DNA from: Bacteroidota bacterium
GTDB lineage: Bacteria > Bacteroidota > Bacteroidia > Flavobacteriales > Weeksellaceae
Direction of reading: 5' to 3'
NCBI GenBank assembly: GCA_023461035.1
Contig: JAEWOD010000016.1
Span: 124,001 to 188,000 of the forward strand
Length of the DNA: 64,000 nt
Part shown: one piece after another, positions 53,101 to 59,905 of the stretch
How positions within the stretch are numbered: position 1 is the stretch's first letter
Layout of the letters: each line of letters begins with the position of its first letter
Notes under the pieces: model-generated
Seen by the model: the letters and a program-made list of their open reading frames with translations, nothing else
Told to the model about the DNA's origin: nothing
The model's database searches: none
Program-made: the position numbers and the translations under genes

Positions 53101-53878
53101 AGCCGATTTGCGGAAACAAAAAGCGGAAGAATTAGAGTTACTTCGGAAAGCCCAACGGGAACAAGCCGCAATCCAAAAAGCGCAAATCATCGCATCCACG
53201 GCTATGCAAATCGCTAATTTGGCTGAAGCAGCAACCAATATTTTTAAAGGAACTACAAAAATGAATCCGATTGTGGGAGTGGCTTTGGGTGCTGCGTTGG
53301 CTGCGACTTTAATCGCCGCATTCATGTCATTTAAGGGAACGGCTGAGGCTTCCGCATCTCCTTCATTCCGTAAAGGTTTAGAAGAGGGCGCGCTTGATTT
53401 GAAAGGATCATCCCATGAGCGTGGGGGAATGGGGTTGTATGATTCTGTTTCCGGCAGAAAAGTAGCCGAATATGAAGGAGGAGAACAGTTATTCGCCCTG
53501 AACAAAGGGCAGCAATCAAAATATGGTTGGTTGATGCAGGCAATGATAGATGATGCTAAGGGCAGAAAGCCTATTATGGACACTTTAATGGGGCGCATTC
53601 CGAACACCGGAAAAAAACTGATTCATAAAGTTCGACAAGTAAATGAAATTACCGTTTCCGCCAATCAAAAGCGGGCGGAGGCATCCAACGAGCAAAGGGA
53701 ACTTTTGCAGGAAATGAAAAAGTTCAACAAACGGTTTGATGAAGAATTCGGTGGATATAAAAACGAAAGACAAACCGATGTTAAATCTTGGGAAACACCG
53801 AACTATTTCTTTGTGAAAGAAAACGGAATAGTAAAAAAATACAAAAAAATAGAAGACGATGAGCAGATGGATATTTGA
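50129..53878 (+). CDS. phage tail tape measure protein
   Basis: 1249 aa. Long coiled coils (about 20-250 and 560-1000) flank a hydrophobic centre at 340-360 (FGAALKLLGVGLVIGGIAALVVYW) typical of Bacteroidetes tape measure proteins. A second hydrophobic part lies near 1045-1080 (STAMQIANLAEAATNIFKG and GVALGAALAATLIAAFMSF). The C-terminal EEGALDLKGSSHERGGMGLYDSVSGRKVAEYEGGEQLFALNKGQ is common in these proteins. The length sets tail length; about 190 nm would be expected at 1.5 angstrom per residue. Confidence 0.88.
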   Translation: MELNKEVVIAYVADIGGLKPVVDLQQQIHEKTQRNIEDEKAASEKLYNQMINDRKKINEIVAKNQSQLKDQVATFQQAEKILESFYKTGTKAFDNKKVQQFGETVKKQFDKLQGLSSLSFDFNEKDLQTLSSLLNSTENEFQQLLIVMSVMQGKLDEMDFKDENAQKLNDELEKLTPQVEALAMYVDKTGTEFKTLNQELTVTKHAMAVLESEGKQNSERYKELRDRAVQLQKAIKDVNDEIKHSASDTAGLENVIGAVNGLVGIYATAQGAAALFGEENEELEKTIQKLGGALAVLNGLQAVQAELSNKQGLATKALTWTQNQYTIATNASATATTRFGAALKLLGVGLVIGGIAALVVYWKDIAKAIGLTNEEVERNAEISQRSNELYGEQIAKLTLLNKQVKEGGLSFRQKQAAVKDFNAEFGKTLGSVKNYNELEARMIKNGETYIQYVKLKAQAEAAYQLAIEKTKKAIEDRERVLNKDFTAGEKFTLWDEKLTSQLENFFFGSAKLRSQPLTNEDFENLMGLPDEKSVEKFLSQYSATNKRILEEYYDDNKNSDSLLNRQTDYLKGLDELAKKAGDINPDVDEKKKKKVKDWTDEIRKLIAELIKLQEQYAISGIENDREREIAERTKAFTDEKKFYQDQIDAITGNNQKKLEVQRKFNETFNEENGIAYESFQKDILEINKKYTKQAEEVRLQAMQAIREVNGQTTAIELQAIKDRWDEIRKGLERELELTNDVVEQAKLRKTIQETINAQKTEENQFLLGKDNEDLKLQQEMVNKMISIWATGNTKILNNEKVVQTQRLLFQKMILEQMLENQKKYLNESQKTFLEDIANQIMNMGENATPEQWQEISDQLKDMFGEETANQILDIIKNIKDVNKEIEDLNKKPKTLENWFNSPSVKDFTDRIAKFFKLTDEETKTFSANLAYAIVTVWDTITSIIDKKITDHQNKLSEIENLISQTESELEQERQLYEDGYANNYDLRKQELADLRKQKAEELELLRKAQREQAAIQKAQIIASTAMQIANLAEAATNIFKGTTKMNPIVGVALGAALAATLIAAFMSFKGTAEASASPSFRKGLEEGALDLKGSSHERGGMGLYDSVSGRKVAEYEGGEQLFALNKGQQSKYGWLMQAMIDDAKGRKPIMDTLMGRIPNTGKKLIHKVRQVNEITVSANQKRAEASNEQRELLQEMKKFNKRFDEEFGGYKNERQTDVKSWETPNYFFVKENGIVKKYKKIEDDEQMDI

Positions 53879-54257
53879 AATAGAAAACAATGAAGAAACC
53901 TTTCTGGTTAATCCAATAGGCGTTGAGGGTAAATTAAAATGGGAGCGAGAAGATGATCGCCTTTATGACTTTAAGAAGTCAATTAACGATTTACAATTCA
54001 TCAAAGAAGATTATCAGAAATTTCTACATTACAGAAATACGGATTCTTGTATGGAACACACTCTTAGGGTTTTTCAGATGTGCGGTTTAGTGCGAATGTT
54101 GAGGTTTGAAAGTGTGTTTACTTCATTGTCCGGTTCGTGGGACTTAGATAAATGCATTGTAAAATTCAAACTGGAAGAAGCTGATAAATACTTTTGTACA
54201 ACAAGAAAAAGAAAGTACAAATTCAACCCGCCAAATCTATTTACTTGGGTGCGGTAG
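53859..54257 (+). CDS. tail protein, first frame segment
   Basis: 132 aa. Overlaps the tape measure end by 20 bp. It looks like the start of a baseplate or distal tail protein (MSRWIFEIENNEETFLVNPIGVEGKLKWERED). The next two segments continue in other frames, so this is probably the first part of one gene of about 570 codons. TAG at 54255. Confidence 0.55.
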   Translation: MSRWIFEIENNEETFLVNPIGVEGKLKWEREDDRLYDFKKSINDLQFIKEDYQKFLHYRNTDSCMEHTLRVFQMCGLVRMLRFESVFTSLSGSWDLDKCIVKFKLEEADKYFCTTRKRKYKFNPPNLFTWVR

Positions 54258-54877
54258 TTACATTTGACCATCATTGGTGCCGGTTACATGGACAAACAAA
54301 TGAAAACGTTTGTGATGAAGATTACATCTTAGACAATCATTGGGGATTTTACGAAACCTATGAAGTTTCAAATAACACATATTTTCACTATTTAAGGCTT
54401 GTTCTTTACGTTCCCATTGGAACGACTATTAATAATTGGTTTTTTGTTGAATCAGATATTCCGGGCAAATGGAAATATGTTTATGAATACAATAACGACG
54501 ATCACCGCGACTTATTTTTGAATCTGAATGGGAGAATTGACCATTCAACTACACAATTATTTTTTGTAGATGCAATGAAATACATGAAAAATGGTTTTTC
54601 TTTGGAAGAGGTGTTGAATGAGTTACTAAAAGAGAATTGTCCGGATTTGAAAATAGTTTCTGATTTCTTCCAATGGAGACCCGAAAACCAATCGGATATT
54701 AATTATGTAACAGGCATAACCTCTATGGTAAACAAACTTCGGATATTCCAAAAATCAGATGTTAAACGACCAAACGCAAGCAACCCAGCTACAAAAGCTG
54801 AAACCACATTTTTTGAGCTGTTTTCAGACGTTTTGAGAATGTTCAATTGTGGTTATTTATCAGCGGAAATATATTAA
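54194..54877 (+). CDS. tail protein, second frame segment (no credible start)
   Basis: 227 aa in a frame one base back from the first. The only start is TTG at 54194; the first ATG is far inside. Its content (SIYLGAVVTFDHHWCRLHGQ, FLNLNGRIDHSTTQLFFVDAMKYMKN) reads as a continuation of the previous segment. A single base change around 54195-54255 would join them. Confidence 0.5.
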   Translation: MYNKKKKVQIQPAKSIYLGAVVTFDHHWCRLHGQTNENVCDEDYILDNHWGFYETYEVSNNTYFHYLRLVLYVPIGTTINNWFFVESDIPGKWKYVYEYNNDDHRDLFLNLNGRIDHSTTQLFFVDAMKYMKNGFSLEEVLNELLKENCPDLKIVSDFFQWRPENQSDINYVTGITSMVNKLRIFQKSDVKRPNASNPATKAETTFFELFSDVLRMFNCGYLSAEIY

Positions 54878-55569
54878 GAGTTGAGCATATCAGTTGGTTT
54901 GCAAAGGATGAGAATTTAGATTTAGTAAGCATTGCCAAACAAACAGAGCAAATTACATTAAACGGAACCCGGAAATATACTTTTGACAAAACAAGGTTAC
55001 CCAAATATGAGTATTTCAAATGGATGGATGAAAGTTCAGAAGAATTTGAGGGCTTCCCGATTTGGTACGCTAACGGATGTGTAGAGGATGATGATGATTT
55101 AGCGGAAAGTCTAACAAATCAAGTTAATAATGTCACCACAGATATTTTACAATGCTTTACTCACTCTAATTCAAGTTCAGATGTTACCGACTCTGGTTTT
55201 GTTATTGTCGCATGTGACAAACATGAAAATGTTATTTGGCTTCCAAATATAATAACTCCAGGAACTTTGCCTAATAATGTTTTAAGTTGGCCGTACTTAC
55301 ATCAATACTTTTGGTTGCATGGAAGATGTCAGTTACTTGGATACATGAATACATCTATTACCGAAGAAAACCCGGAATTGTCTGAATTTAAATCAACTGT
55401 TCCGGTAATTGAACAAAGTCCATTTTTGATTCAATTATGCTGTGATCAGGTAAGCCAGATCAACCCTTTGGATTTACAGAAATCAACTTTAGGGTGGGGT
55501 GAAGTCAGTTCTATGGAGCTTGATTTGAGAACCGACATGATGCGCTTTGAACTATTGTTTAAACTTTAA
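54847..55569 (+). CDS. tail protein, third frame segment (no credible start)
   Basis: 240 aa, again one base back. TTG at 54847; no ATG near the start. The overlap reads naturally as FSDVLRMFN followed by LWLFISGNILRVEHISWF. Ends at 55569 before a terminator. It contains SLTNQVNNVTTDILQCF and FVIVACDKH. With the two earlier segments it would give one protein of about 570 aa. Confidence 0.5.
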   Translation: MWLFISGNILRVEHISWFAKDENLDLVSIAKQTEQITLNGTRKYTFDKTRLPKYEYFKWMDESSEEFEGFPIWYANGCVEDDDDLAESLTNQVNNVTTDILQCFTHSNSSSDVTDSGFVIVACDKHENVIWLPNIITPGTLPNNVLSWPYLHQYFWLHGRCQLLGYMNTSITEENPELSEFKSTVPVIEQSPFLIQLCCDQVSQINPLDLQKSTLGWGEVSSMELDLRTDMMRFELLFKL

Positions 55570-55604
55570 TAAAAACAGCCGAAATGCTATTTCGTTGAAC
55601 TGTG

Positions 55605-55630
55605 ATGAGGTATTCGTTTGAATACCTCAT
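55605..55630. terminator. bidirectional terminator at the tail module end
   Basis: ATGAGGTATTC gttt GAATACCTCATTTT. Serves both the tail genes and the opposing repressor genes. Confidence 0.8.
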
Positions 55631-55637
55631 TTTCCTT

Positions 55638-55886
55638 TCAGCTTATTAACCGTAGTATCTCTGCATTTACTGAACTTTCCAAAAACCCTTTCTTGCCCCT
55701 TGCTTTTTTTAAACAACATCCCGATTCTTTCATCAAATTACTGAGCGCCGTCCTATTCACATTTAGCCGCTCCATCGTTTCGTTTCTTGAAATGATCCGT
55801 AATCGCCTTTCATCATTTACGTGCCGCAAGGAATCTCTCAACATATCGTAAAGGTCTTTTTTGTTTAATTGAACTATTTCGTCCAT
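55638..55886 (-). CDS. small helix-turn-helix protein
   Basis: 82 aa. IISRNETMERLNVNRTALSNLMKESGCCLKKARGKKGF forms an HTH. Starts 2 bp after the repressor stop, so it is co-transcribed. May assist regulation; function unknown. Confidence 0.65.
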   Translation of the reverse strand: MDEIVQLNKKDLYDMLRDSLRHVNDERRLRIISRNETMERLNVNRTALSNLMKESGCCLKKARGKKGFLESSVNAEILRLIS

Positions 55887-55888
55887 TC

Positions 55889-56170
55889 TTAAATATTTTT
55901 TAAAGTTCCTTTTATTTCTCCAATTTCTTTAAAATCATCCCCTTCCTTTATGTAAATCGTCTGCTTGGGGGTTTCTTTTGTTGGGTTGAATAATTCACGA
56001 ATATCAACATCTAAAACCTCTGATAATTGAATTAATACTTCCTGGCGTGGAAAACTTTGCCCTTTTACTATATTAGACATTGCCGTTTCTGAAATACCTA
56101 TTTTATCAGCTAAATCTTTACCAGTGATTCCCTTTTCCTTAATTAATGCCTTCAGCCTTAGAACTCCCAT
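55889..56170 (-). CDS. XRE-family repressor (C1/Cro type)
   Basis: 93 aa. HTH_3 at about 5-58 (LKALIKEKGITGKDLADKIGISETAMSNIVKGQSFPRQEVLIQLSEVLDVDIRELF). The C-terminal 30 residues form a small tail. It faces the AT-rich region with palindromic motifs and the next plus-strand genes, so it is probably the main control switch of the element. Confidence 0.85.
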   Translation of the reverse strand: MGVLRLKALIKEKGITGKDLADKIGISETAMSNIVKGQSFPRQEVLIQLSEVLDVDIRELFNPTKETPKQTIYIKEGDDFKEIGEIKGTLKNI

Positions 56171-56340
56171 TATCTTAATAAATTTCTACAAAAATAGTGA
56201 TATGTAATTATAACTTAAATATAAAAAACATAAATATAATTTATACTTGCATTTTATTAAATATAAACTTATATTTACGTCACGATAATATAATTATAAC
56301 TTATATTATGAGTAAACAACAATTTTAAAATTAAATAATT
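56171..56340. promoter_or_regulatory. operator region with AT-rich palindromes
   Basis: Repeated motif TATAACTTATAT and its complement: near 56204, in AAATATAAACTTATATTT at 56259-56276, and in TATAATTATAACTTATATTA at about 56288-56308. A -7-like TATACTTG at about 56242 would serve the rightward gene. Likely repressor binding sites and divergent promoters. Confidence 0.5.
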
Positions 56341-56916
56341 ATGTATGTAGTAAATCGCCTTAATGAAGTTACAAAAGATCAGATCATCAAACGATTAGAC
56401 AGTAATTGTTTGGATATTGGAAGGTATAGAATTATTGAATTTTCAGACGAAATATTCGATGAAGATTTCTATCATGTTTCCAGATTAACATTGGATTTAA
56501 GCTGTTTTATTTTGGAAATCTCCGCAATTAACAACTGTTTGGTTCGGGTTGGGGCAGAGAAAAGAATAAATGTAAAACCGTTTTATAACGCTATGGGGCT
56601 TTTGAATGATGTAAATGCGCATAATAAAATCACGCATCATGATAAGATTGAGTATTTTGAAAATATTGTAGAGAGCAGGAAGATTGTAGATGAATTTTCA
56701 GTAATTACAAGAATGGCAAAATACTTTTCCTATGAGATTGACATGTTTATGTTGGGAGTCTCTCCCAAAGATTTCGAATGGGTGGATTATCTGAAATTGG
56801 AAGATTTTTATGCTAAATTATTCTATGAGCTTCTTGATGGAGAAATAAATATTGAAGACTTTTTGAAACAAGCAATTGATATAAAAAACATCGCGGAACC
56901 AAGTCAAAACAATTAA
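56341..56916 (+). CDS. hypothetical early-region protein
   Basis: 191 aa, no signal, helical. ECSIN-like motifs are absent; FDEDFYHVSRLTLDLSCFILEISAINNCLVRVGAEKRINVKPF and ITHHDKIEYFENIVESRKIVDEF look structured. I recognise no family. It is the first gene after the operator region, so it is a candidate early control gene. Followed by the next gene after 12 bp. Confidence 0.6.
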   Translation: MYVVNRLNEVTKDQIIKRLDSNCLDIGRYRIIEFSDEIFDEDFYHVSRLTLDLSCFILEISAINNCLVRVGAEKRINVKPFYNAMGLLNDVNAHNKITHHDKIEYFENIVESRKIVDEFSVITRMAKYFSYEIDMFMLGVSPKDFEWVDYLKLEDFYAKLFYELLDGEINIEDFLKQAIDIKNIAEPSQNN

Positions 56917-56928
56917 AATTTAAATATT

Positions 56929-57531
56929 ATGAAAGCAATAGAAGGCAGAGAACGTATTGAAATTAAGATCGAGGATCTAAGTAATGCTACAAAACATTAT
57001 ACCAAAAAGGTTAGGTGTATTGCTCCGGGAGATGTACTTACCTGTAAAAAAGTAGAAAAAAGTATACTTTATGATTTGAAATACATAGGTAGATTAGTGG
57101 CTTTAAAAAAACATGGCTCAGGAAATAGTTACACTTCTGGCCGATTAAAAGGGTTTCAAAATTCAATTGTTATTTTAGAATTTCAGAATGAAAATAAGAA
57201 AAGGTATCCTGATTTAGAACTTTGTTTAGATGAAATCGAAGAGGTTCACTTAGTTAAATCGGTTTCTATGATGTCACCGTACCATTTTACCGAAGATGGA
57301 ATTTGGGGAAAGGAAAATTCAATTAATAGCCTTATTGAAGTACTCACATTAGCTGACGAGAATGCAAACAAAGAATTAATTTCAATTTTGCAAATGAATA
57401 AAACAAAACCAATTAAGCAAATACGGGATCTATGGGATGTCGATTACACAATAACAGACGAGCATGCTTTTGCTATAAAGGATGGATTATTTGATATTTA
57501 CTATACAGATCCGAAATGGGGATGGCAATAA
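56929..57531 (+). CDS. hypothetical early-region protein
   Basis: 200 aa. N-terminal half is strand-rich (KKVRCIAPGDVLTCKKVEKSILYDLKYIGRLVALKKHGSGNSYTSGRLKGFQNSIVILEFQNE), with a Ser/Thr-rich turn. No family recognised. Its 3' end is followed by a 47-codon gene. Confidence 0.6.
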   Translation: MKAIEGRERIEIKIEDLSNATKHYTKKVRCIAPGDVLTCKKVEKSILYDLKYIGRLVALKKHGSGNSYTSGRLKGFQNSIVILEFQNENKKRYPDLELCLDEIEEVHLVKSVSMMSPYHFTEDGIWGKENSINSLIEVLTLADENANKELISILQMNKTKPIKQIRDLWDVDYTITDEHAFAIKDGLFDIYYTDPKWGWQ

Positions 57532-57550
57532 TTTTAAAACTAAAACACTT

Positions 57551-57694
57551 ATGAAACTCGGACAATTATTAAATAAGCCAACCTACATTGACATTAAATT
57601 TCCAGATGAGGTAGAAGAAAAAATAAAGCAATGGGAAAAGGATCAAAAAAAACCTAAAACTAACAACCTTCGTGTGCAATTCACACATAATTAG
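57551..57694 (+). CDS. small protein of unknown function
   Basis: 47 aa from ATG at 57551; a longer in-frame reading back to 57482 lies inside the previous gene. Charged (YIDIKFPDEVEEKIKQWEKDQKKPKTNN). Last gene of the early block before the terminator. Confidence 0.45.
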   Translation: MKLGQLLNKPTYIDIKFPDEVEEKIKQWEKDQKKPKTNNLRVQFTHN

Positions 57695-57743
57695 TACATT
57701 TGTATTAATTCGTAAGCCAACGAATTAAAAACTGAACAGATCC

Positions 57744-57768
57744 GGACGTAGAAATACGTCCATTTTTT
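57744..57768 (+). terminator. terminator with GGACGTA stem, left of the STAS/ATPase cassette
   Basis: GGACGTA GAAA TACGTCC followed by ATTTTTTT. The same stem (GGACGTA/TACGTCC) occurs at 59055-59085 after the cassette. Confidence 0.8.
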
Positions 57769-57775
57769 TAGTGAT

Positions 57776-57783
57776 TAACTTTG
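57776..57783 (+). promoter_or_regulatory. -7 box of the STAS/ATPase cassette
   Basis: TAACTTTG matches TAnnTTTG exactly, 15 bp before the ATG at 57799 and right after the terminator, so the cassette has its own transcription. Confidence 0.55.
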
Positions 57784-57798
57784 GTGTATCTTGGTTTT

Positions 57799-58689
57799 AT
57801 GAGTAAGATTTATAGGTTAGTAGTCCCTTCGACAAATAATCAAGATTATTGGTTCGAGTTTTTAAATAATAGCTTAGAGCATTGTTTTGATACAAATGAA
57901 CTAATAATAGATTTTAATAGAGTATATTTTCTTGAAACAGATGATTTCGTAGTATTAGCCTGTTTAATAGAGAGTTTCGTGCATTATGGTTGTTCTAAGA
58001 TTCAATTTGTAGGTGGCTCTGATAAATTTAATGCACACTTAGAAAACATAAAATTTAAAAACTATTGGAATCAAGGATTTAATCGAACATCTTTCACCCC
58101 ATCAAGAAACTTTACCACACTATGTTTATGGAAAGTCACTCCAGATATGATTTATAACTATTCCACTCATGCGAGAAAATACTTTGAGGATAAGTTTACA
58201 GATAATAAAGACTTACTTCCATTAGCAAGTAATATGGATGAGGTTTTTAATAATATATTAGACCACTCCGGATCAATCATTCAAGGTTACATAATAACAC
58301 AATTTTACCCAAAAAACAATCAACTCTCTTTCTCAGTTTGTGATTTTGGAATTGGGATAGCAAAAAGCATCAATAATTATTTAGCATCAAAAGAAGAGCC
58401 AACTTTACCCGATTGGCAAGCTATAGTTGAAGCCGTTAAACAAGGAGTTTCGGTCAAAAGTAATCCAAGAAATAGAGGATTTGGATTAGATAATATTTTA
58501 AATTTAACCGAAAGTTCAAATGGGAGTTTAGTTATACGGTCTAATTTTGGATATTATGAAAAAACGGCAGGCATGAATTTTAATTTAGGGAATATGAATT
58601 CTTATTTTCCCGGCACATTAATAAAAGTAAGAGTTGATTTAAATACATTTGACGATAAAGACGAAATAGAAGAATTATTTGATTTTTAA
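57799..58689 (+). CDS. STAS-like domain fused to a GHKL ATPase domain
   Basis: 296 aa from ATG at 57799 (MSKIYRLVVPS); an upstream ATG at 57781 would use a codon in the promoter. N-terminal STAS-like part (about 1-90: LIIDFNRVYFLETDDFVVLACLIESFVHYG..KIQFVGG). ATPase part (about 125-270) with the N box SNMDEVFNNILDHS, G1 box CDFGIGIAKS, and G2 NRGFGLDNIL. There is no His-kinase dimer domain, so it resembles an anti-sigma-like or STAS-regulated soluble ATPase. Pairs with the next gene. Confidence 0.8.
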   Translation: MSKIYRLVVPSTNNQDYWFEFLNNSLEHCFDTNELIIDFNRVYFLETDDFVVLACLIESFVHYGCSKIQFVGGSDKFNAHLENIKFKNYWNQGFNRTSFTPSRNFTTLCLWKVTPDMIYNYSTHARKYFEDKFTDNKDLLPLASNMDEVFNNILDHSGSIIQGYIITQFYPKNNQLSFSVCDFGIGIAKSINNYLASKEEPTLPDWQAIVEAVKQGVSVKSNPRNRGFGLDNILNLTESSNGSLVIRSNFGYYEKTAGMNFNLGNMNSYFPGTLIKVRVDLNTFDDKDEIEELFDF

Positions 58690-58749
58690 CACCTAACAAG
58701 ATTAATATGATGTTAAAAGTTATTACCTTTGATTCTAAATTAAAAACTT

Positions 58750-59031
58750 ATGAACACGATTGTATTGAAAAATTTAGTAAGCAATACAAGTTCAAATAGT
58801 CAAGGATTTGTATTGTTTAATGAGCTAAAGAAGTATAAGCAGGATGTTGTTATTTTGGAAATTTCAAACGATTTAACATTGTCATCATCTTTCTTAAATT
58901 CATCTATTGGAGAATATTTAGACACCTTTGGTTTAACAGAATTTAAACAAAATATAAAGTTCAAAGGTAGCAGGAATCAATACTTGAGAATTTCGAAATA
59001 TTTAGAAGACTACTCAAGGCTTTATTGTTAG
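58750..59031 (+). CDS. STAS-like (DUF4325-type) small protein
   Basis: 93 aa. The core VILEISNDLTLSSSFLNSSIGEYLDTFGLTEFKQNIKFKG has the SSSFLxxxxGE pattern of DUF4325 STAS-like proteins, which accompany GHKL ATPases. It is 60 bp after the ATPase gene and ends before a twin terminator. Partner-type regulator by inference. Confidence 0.7.
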   Translation: MNTIVLKNLVSNTSSNSQGFVLFNELKKYKQDVVILEISNDLTLSSSFLNSSIGEYLDTFGLTEFKQNIKFKGSRNQYLRISKYLEDYSRLYC

Positions 59032-59054
59032 ACTCTGAGCAATGATTTATAAAA

Positions 59055-59085
59055 AAATGGACGTAATTACGTCCATTTTTTATTA
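59055..59085 (+). terminator. terminator with GGACGTA stem, right of the STAS/ATPase cassette
   Basis: AATGGACGTAATTACGTCCATTTTTTATT. The stem core repeats that at 57744. Confidence 0.8.
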
Positions 59086-59227
59086 TTAAAATATCCATTA
59101 AAACTTTTTTGTGTGCAGTTGGTGTGCAAAATTTCACAAACAAAAAAACGCAATCAACTGAAAAATAGCTAATTGCGTTTTTATAAAGTGGTGCCTCCAA
59201 GGATGCTACGAAATTACAACATAATTT

Positions 59228-59292
59228 AGTCCTTGTAGTTTAACTGGAAAGAACGCCGTCATAACATTACGTCACTGCAAGGTGACTTTTTT
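59228..59292 (+). other. tRNA-like remnant ending in a terminator-like hairpin
   Basis: AGTCCTTGTAGTTTAACTGG starts like a tRNA acceptor arm plus D arm, and CAAGGTGAC at the end nearly pairs with its start. The middle lacks a correct anticodon stem. GTCAC TGCAAG GTGAC followed by TTTTTT also forms a terminator. Probably a broken tRNA copy left by integration. Confidence 0.35.
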
Positions 59293-59320
59293 ATTGAAAT
59301 AAGTTTTACTCAAATCTACA

Positions 59321-59348
59321 GTACATAAATCGTACAACTTAATAAATC
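59321..59348. promoter_or_regulatory. arm-type repeat beside attR
   Basis: GTACATAAATCGTACAACTTAATAAATC; 21 of 28 positions match 42125-42152 beside attL. Confidence 0.45.
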
Positions 59349-59396
59349 AAAAAACCCTAAGAATTCTCTTAGGGTATAAATTGTAGCCCGTAGGGG
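59348..59396. repeat. right attachment site (attR) inside the tRNA-Glu 3' end
   Basis: Forty-nine bases matching 41945-41994 with one T fewer. Includes the tRNA terminator hairpin and the last 13 bases of the intact tRNA-Glu. Confidence 0.88.
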
Positions 59397-59455
59397 AATC
59401 GAACCCCTCTTGCCAGAATGAAAATCTGAAGTCCTAACCGATAGACGAACGGGCC
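59384..59455 (-). tRNA. tRNA-Glu (TTC)
   Basis: Full cloverleaf on the minus strand: acceptor GGCCCGT / ACGGGCT, D arm with CTATCGGTTAG, anticodon stem TCAGA/TCTGG with loop TTTTCAT (anticodon TTC), T arm GAGGGGTTCGATTCCCCT. CCA not encoded. Target of the element's integrase. Confidence 0.93.
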
Positions 59456-59465
59456 AACGTTTATT

Positions 59466-59720
59466 TTAAGCCAAAGCAGCAACGTGCTTAGCCAATTTGC
59501 TCTTTAAGTTAGACGCTTTATTCTTGTGAATAATGTTGCGTTTAGCCAATTTGTCAATCTGAGAAGAAACTTTTGGAAATTGTTCTTCTGCAGCAGATTT
59601 GTCAGTTTCTGCACGCAAATTTTTGATAGCAGTACGAGCAGATTTATGATAGTAACGATTACGATCTCTCTTTACTGCATTTTGTCTAATTCTTTTTAAT
59701 GCTGACTTATGATTTGCCAT
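59466..59720 (-). CDS. rpsT: 30S ribosomal protein S20
   Basis: 84 aa, ordinary length. MANHKSALKRIRQNAVKRDRNRYYHKSARTAIK and IDKLAKRNIIHKNKASNLKSKLAKHVAAL are diagnostic. Ten bases upstream of the tRNA-Glu gene on the same strand, so the two may share a transcript. Confidence 0.97.
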   Translation of the reverse strand: MANHKSALKRIRQNAVKRDRNRYYHKSARTAIKNLRAETDKSAAEEQFPKVSSQIDKLAKRNIIHKNKASNLKSKLAKHVAALA

Positions 59721-59878
59721 AAATTTTATTCTTTTTGAAATCCTAAAATTTCTCTGTTTTTTATTTTCATCAGTCTTTAACTGAATGAGAGCGCAAAATT
59801 AGAACAAATTTTTATATCTGCAATAGTTTCTTCAAAAAATATTTTAAAGTTTTAAGAAAATCATACTGAGTTAATTTA

Positions 59879-59886
59879 TACTTTTG
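59879..59886 (+). promoter_or_regulatory. -7 box of the endonuclease gene
   Basis: TACTTTTG matches TAnnTTTG exactly, 19 bp before the first ATG at 59906. Confidence 0.45.
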
Positions 59887-59905
59887 CAACTCAAAATTAA
59901 TTAAA

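Larger units (their letters stand above)
59032..59347. other. 316-bp stretch between the cassette and attR
   Basis: Contains the GGACGTA terminator, a second hairpin AACGCAAT/ATTGCGTT at 59147-59182, a 14-base piece (59192-59206) that looks like a tRNA 3' end with CCA on the minus strand, and a 60-base tRNA-like hairpin (59228-59287). No protein gene is visible. Confidence 0.5.

Noticed and set aside
53077..53607. Minus-strand 176-codon ORF inside the tape measure gene
   Set aside because: Antisense to the continuous tape measure frame, which has the expected coiled-coil and hydrophobic parts.
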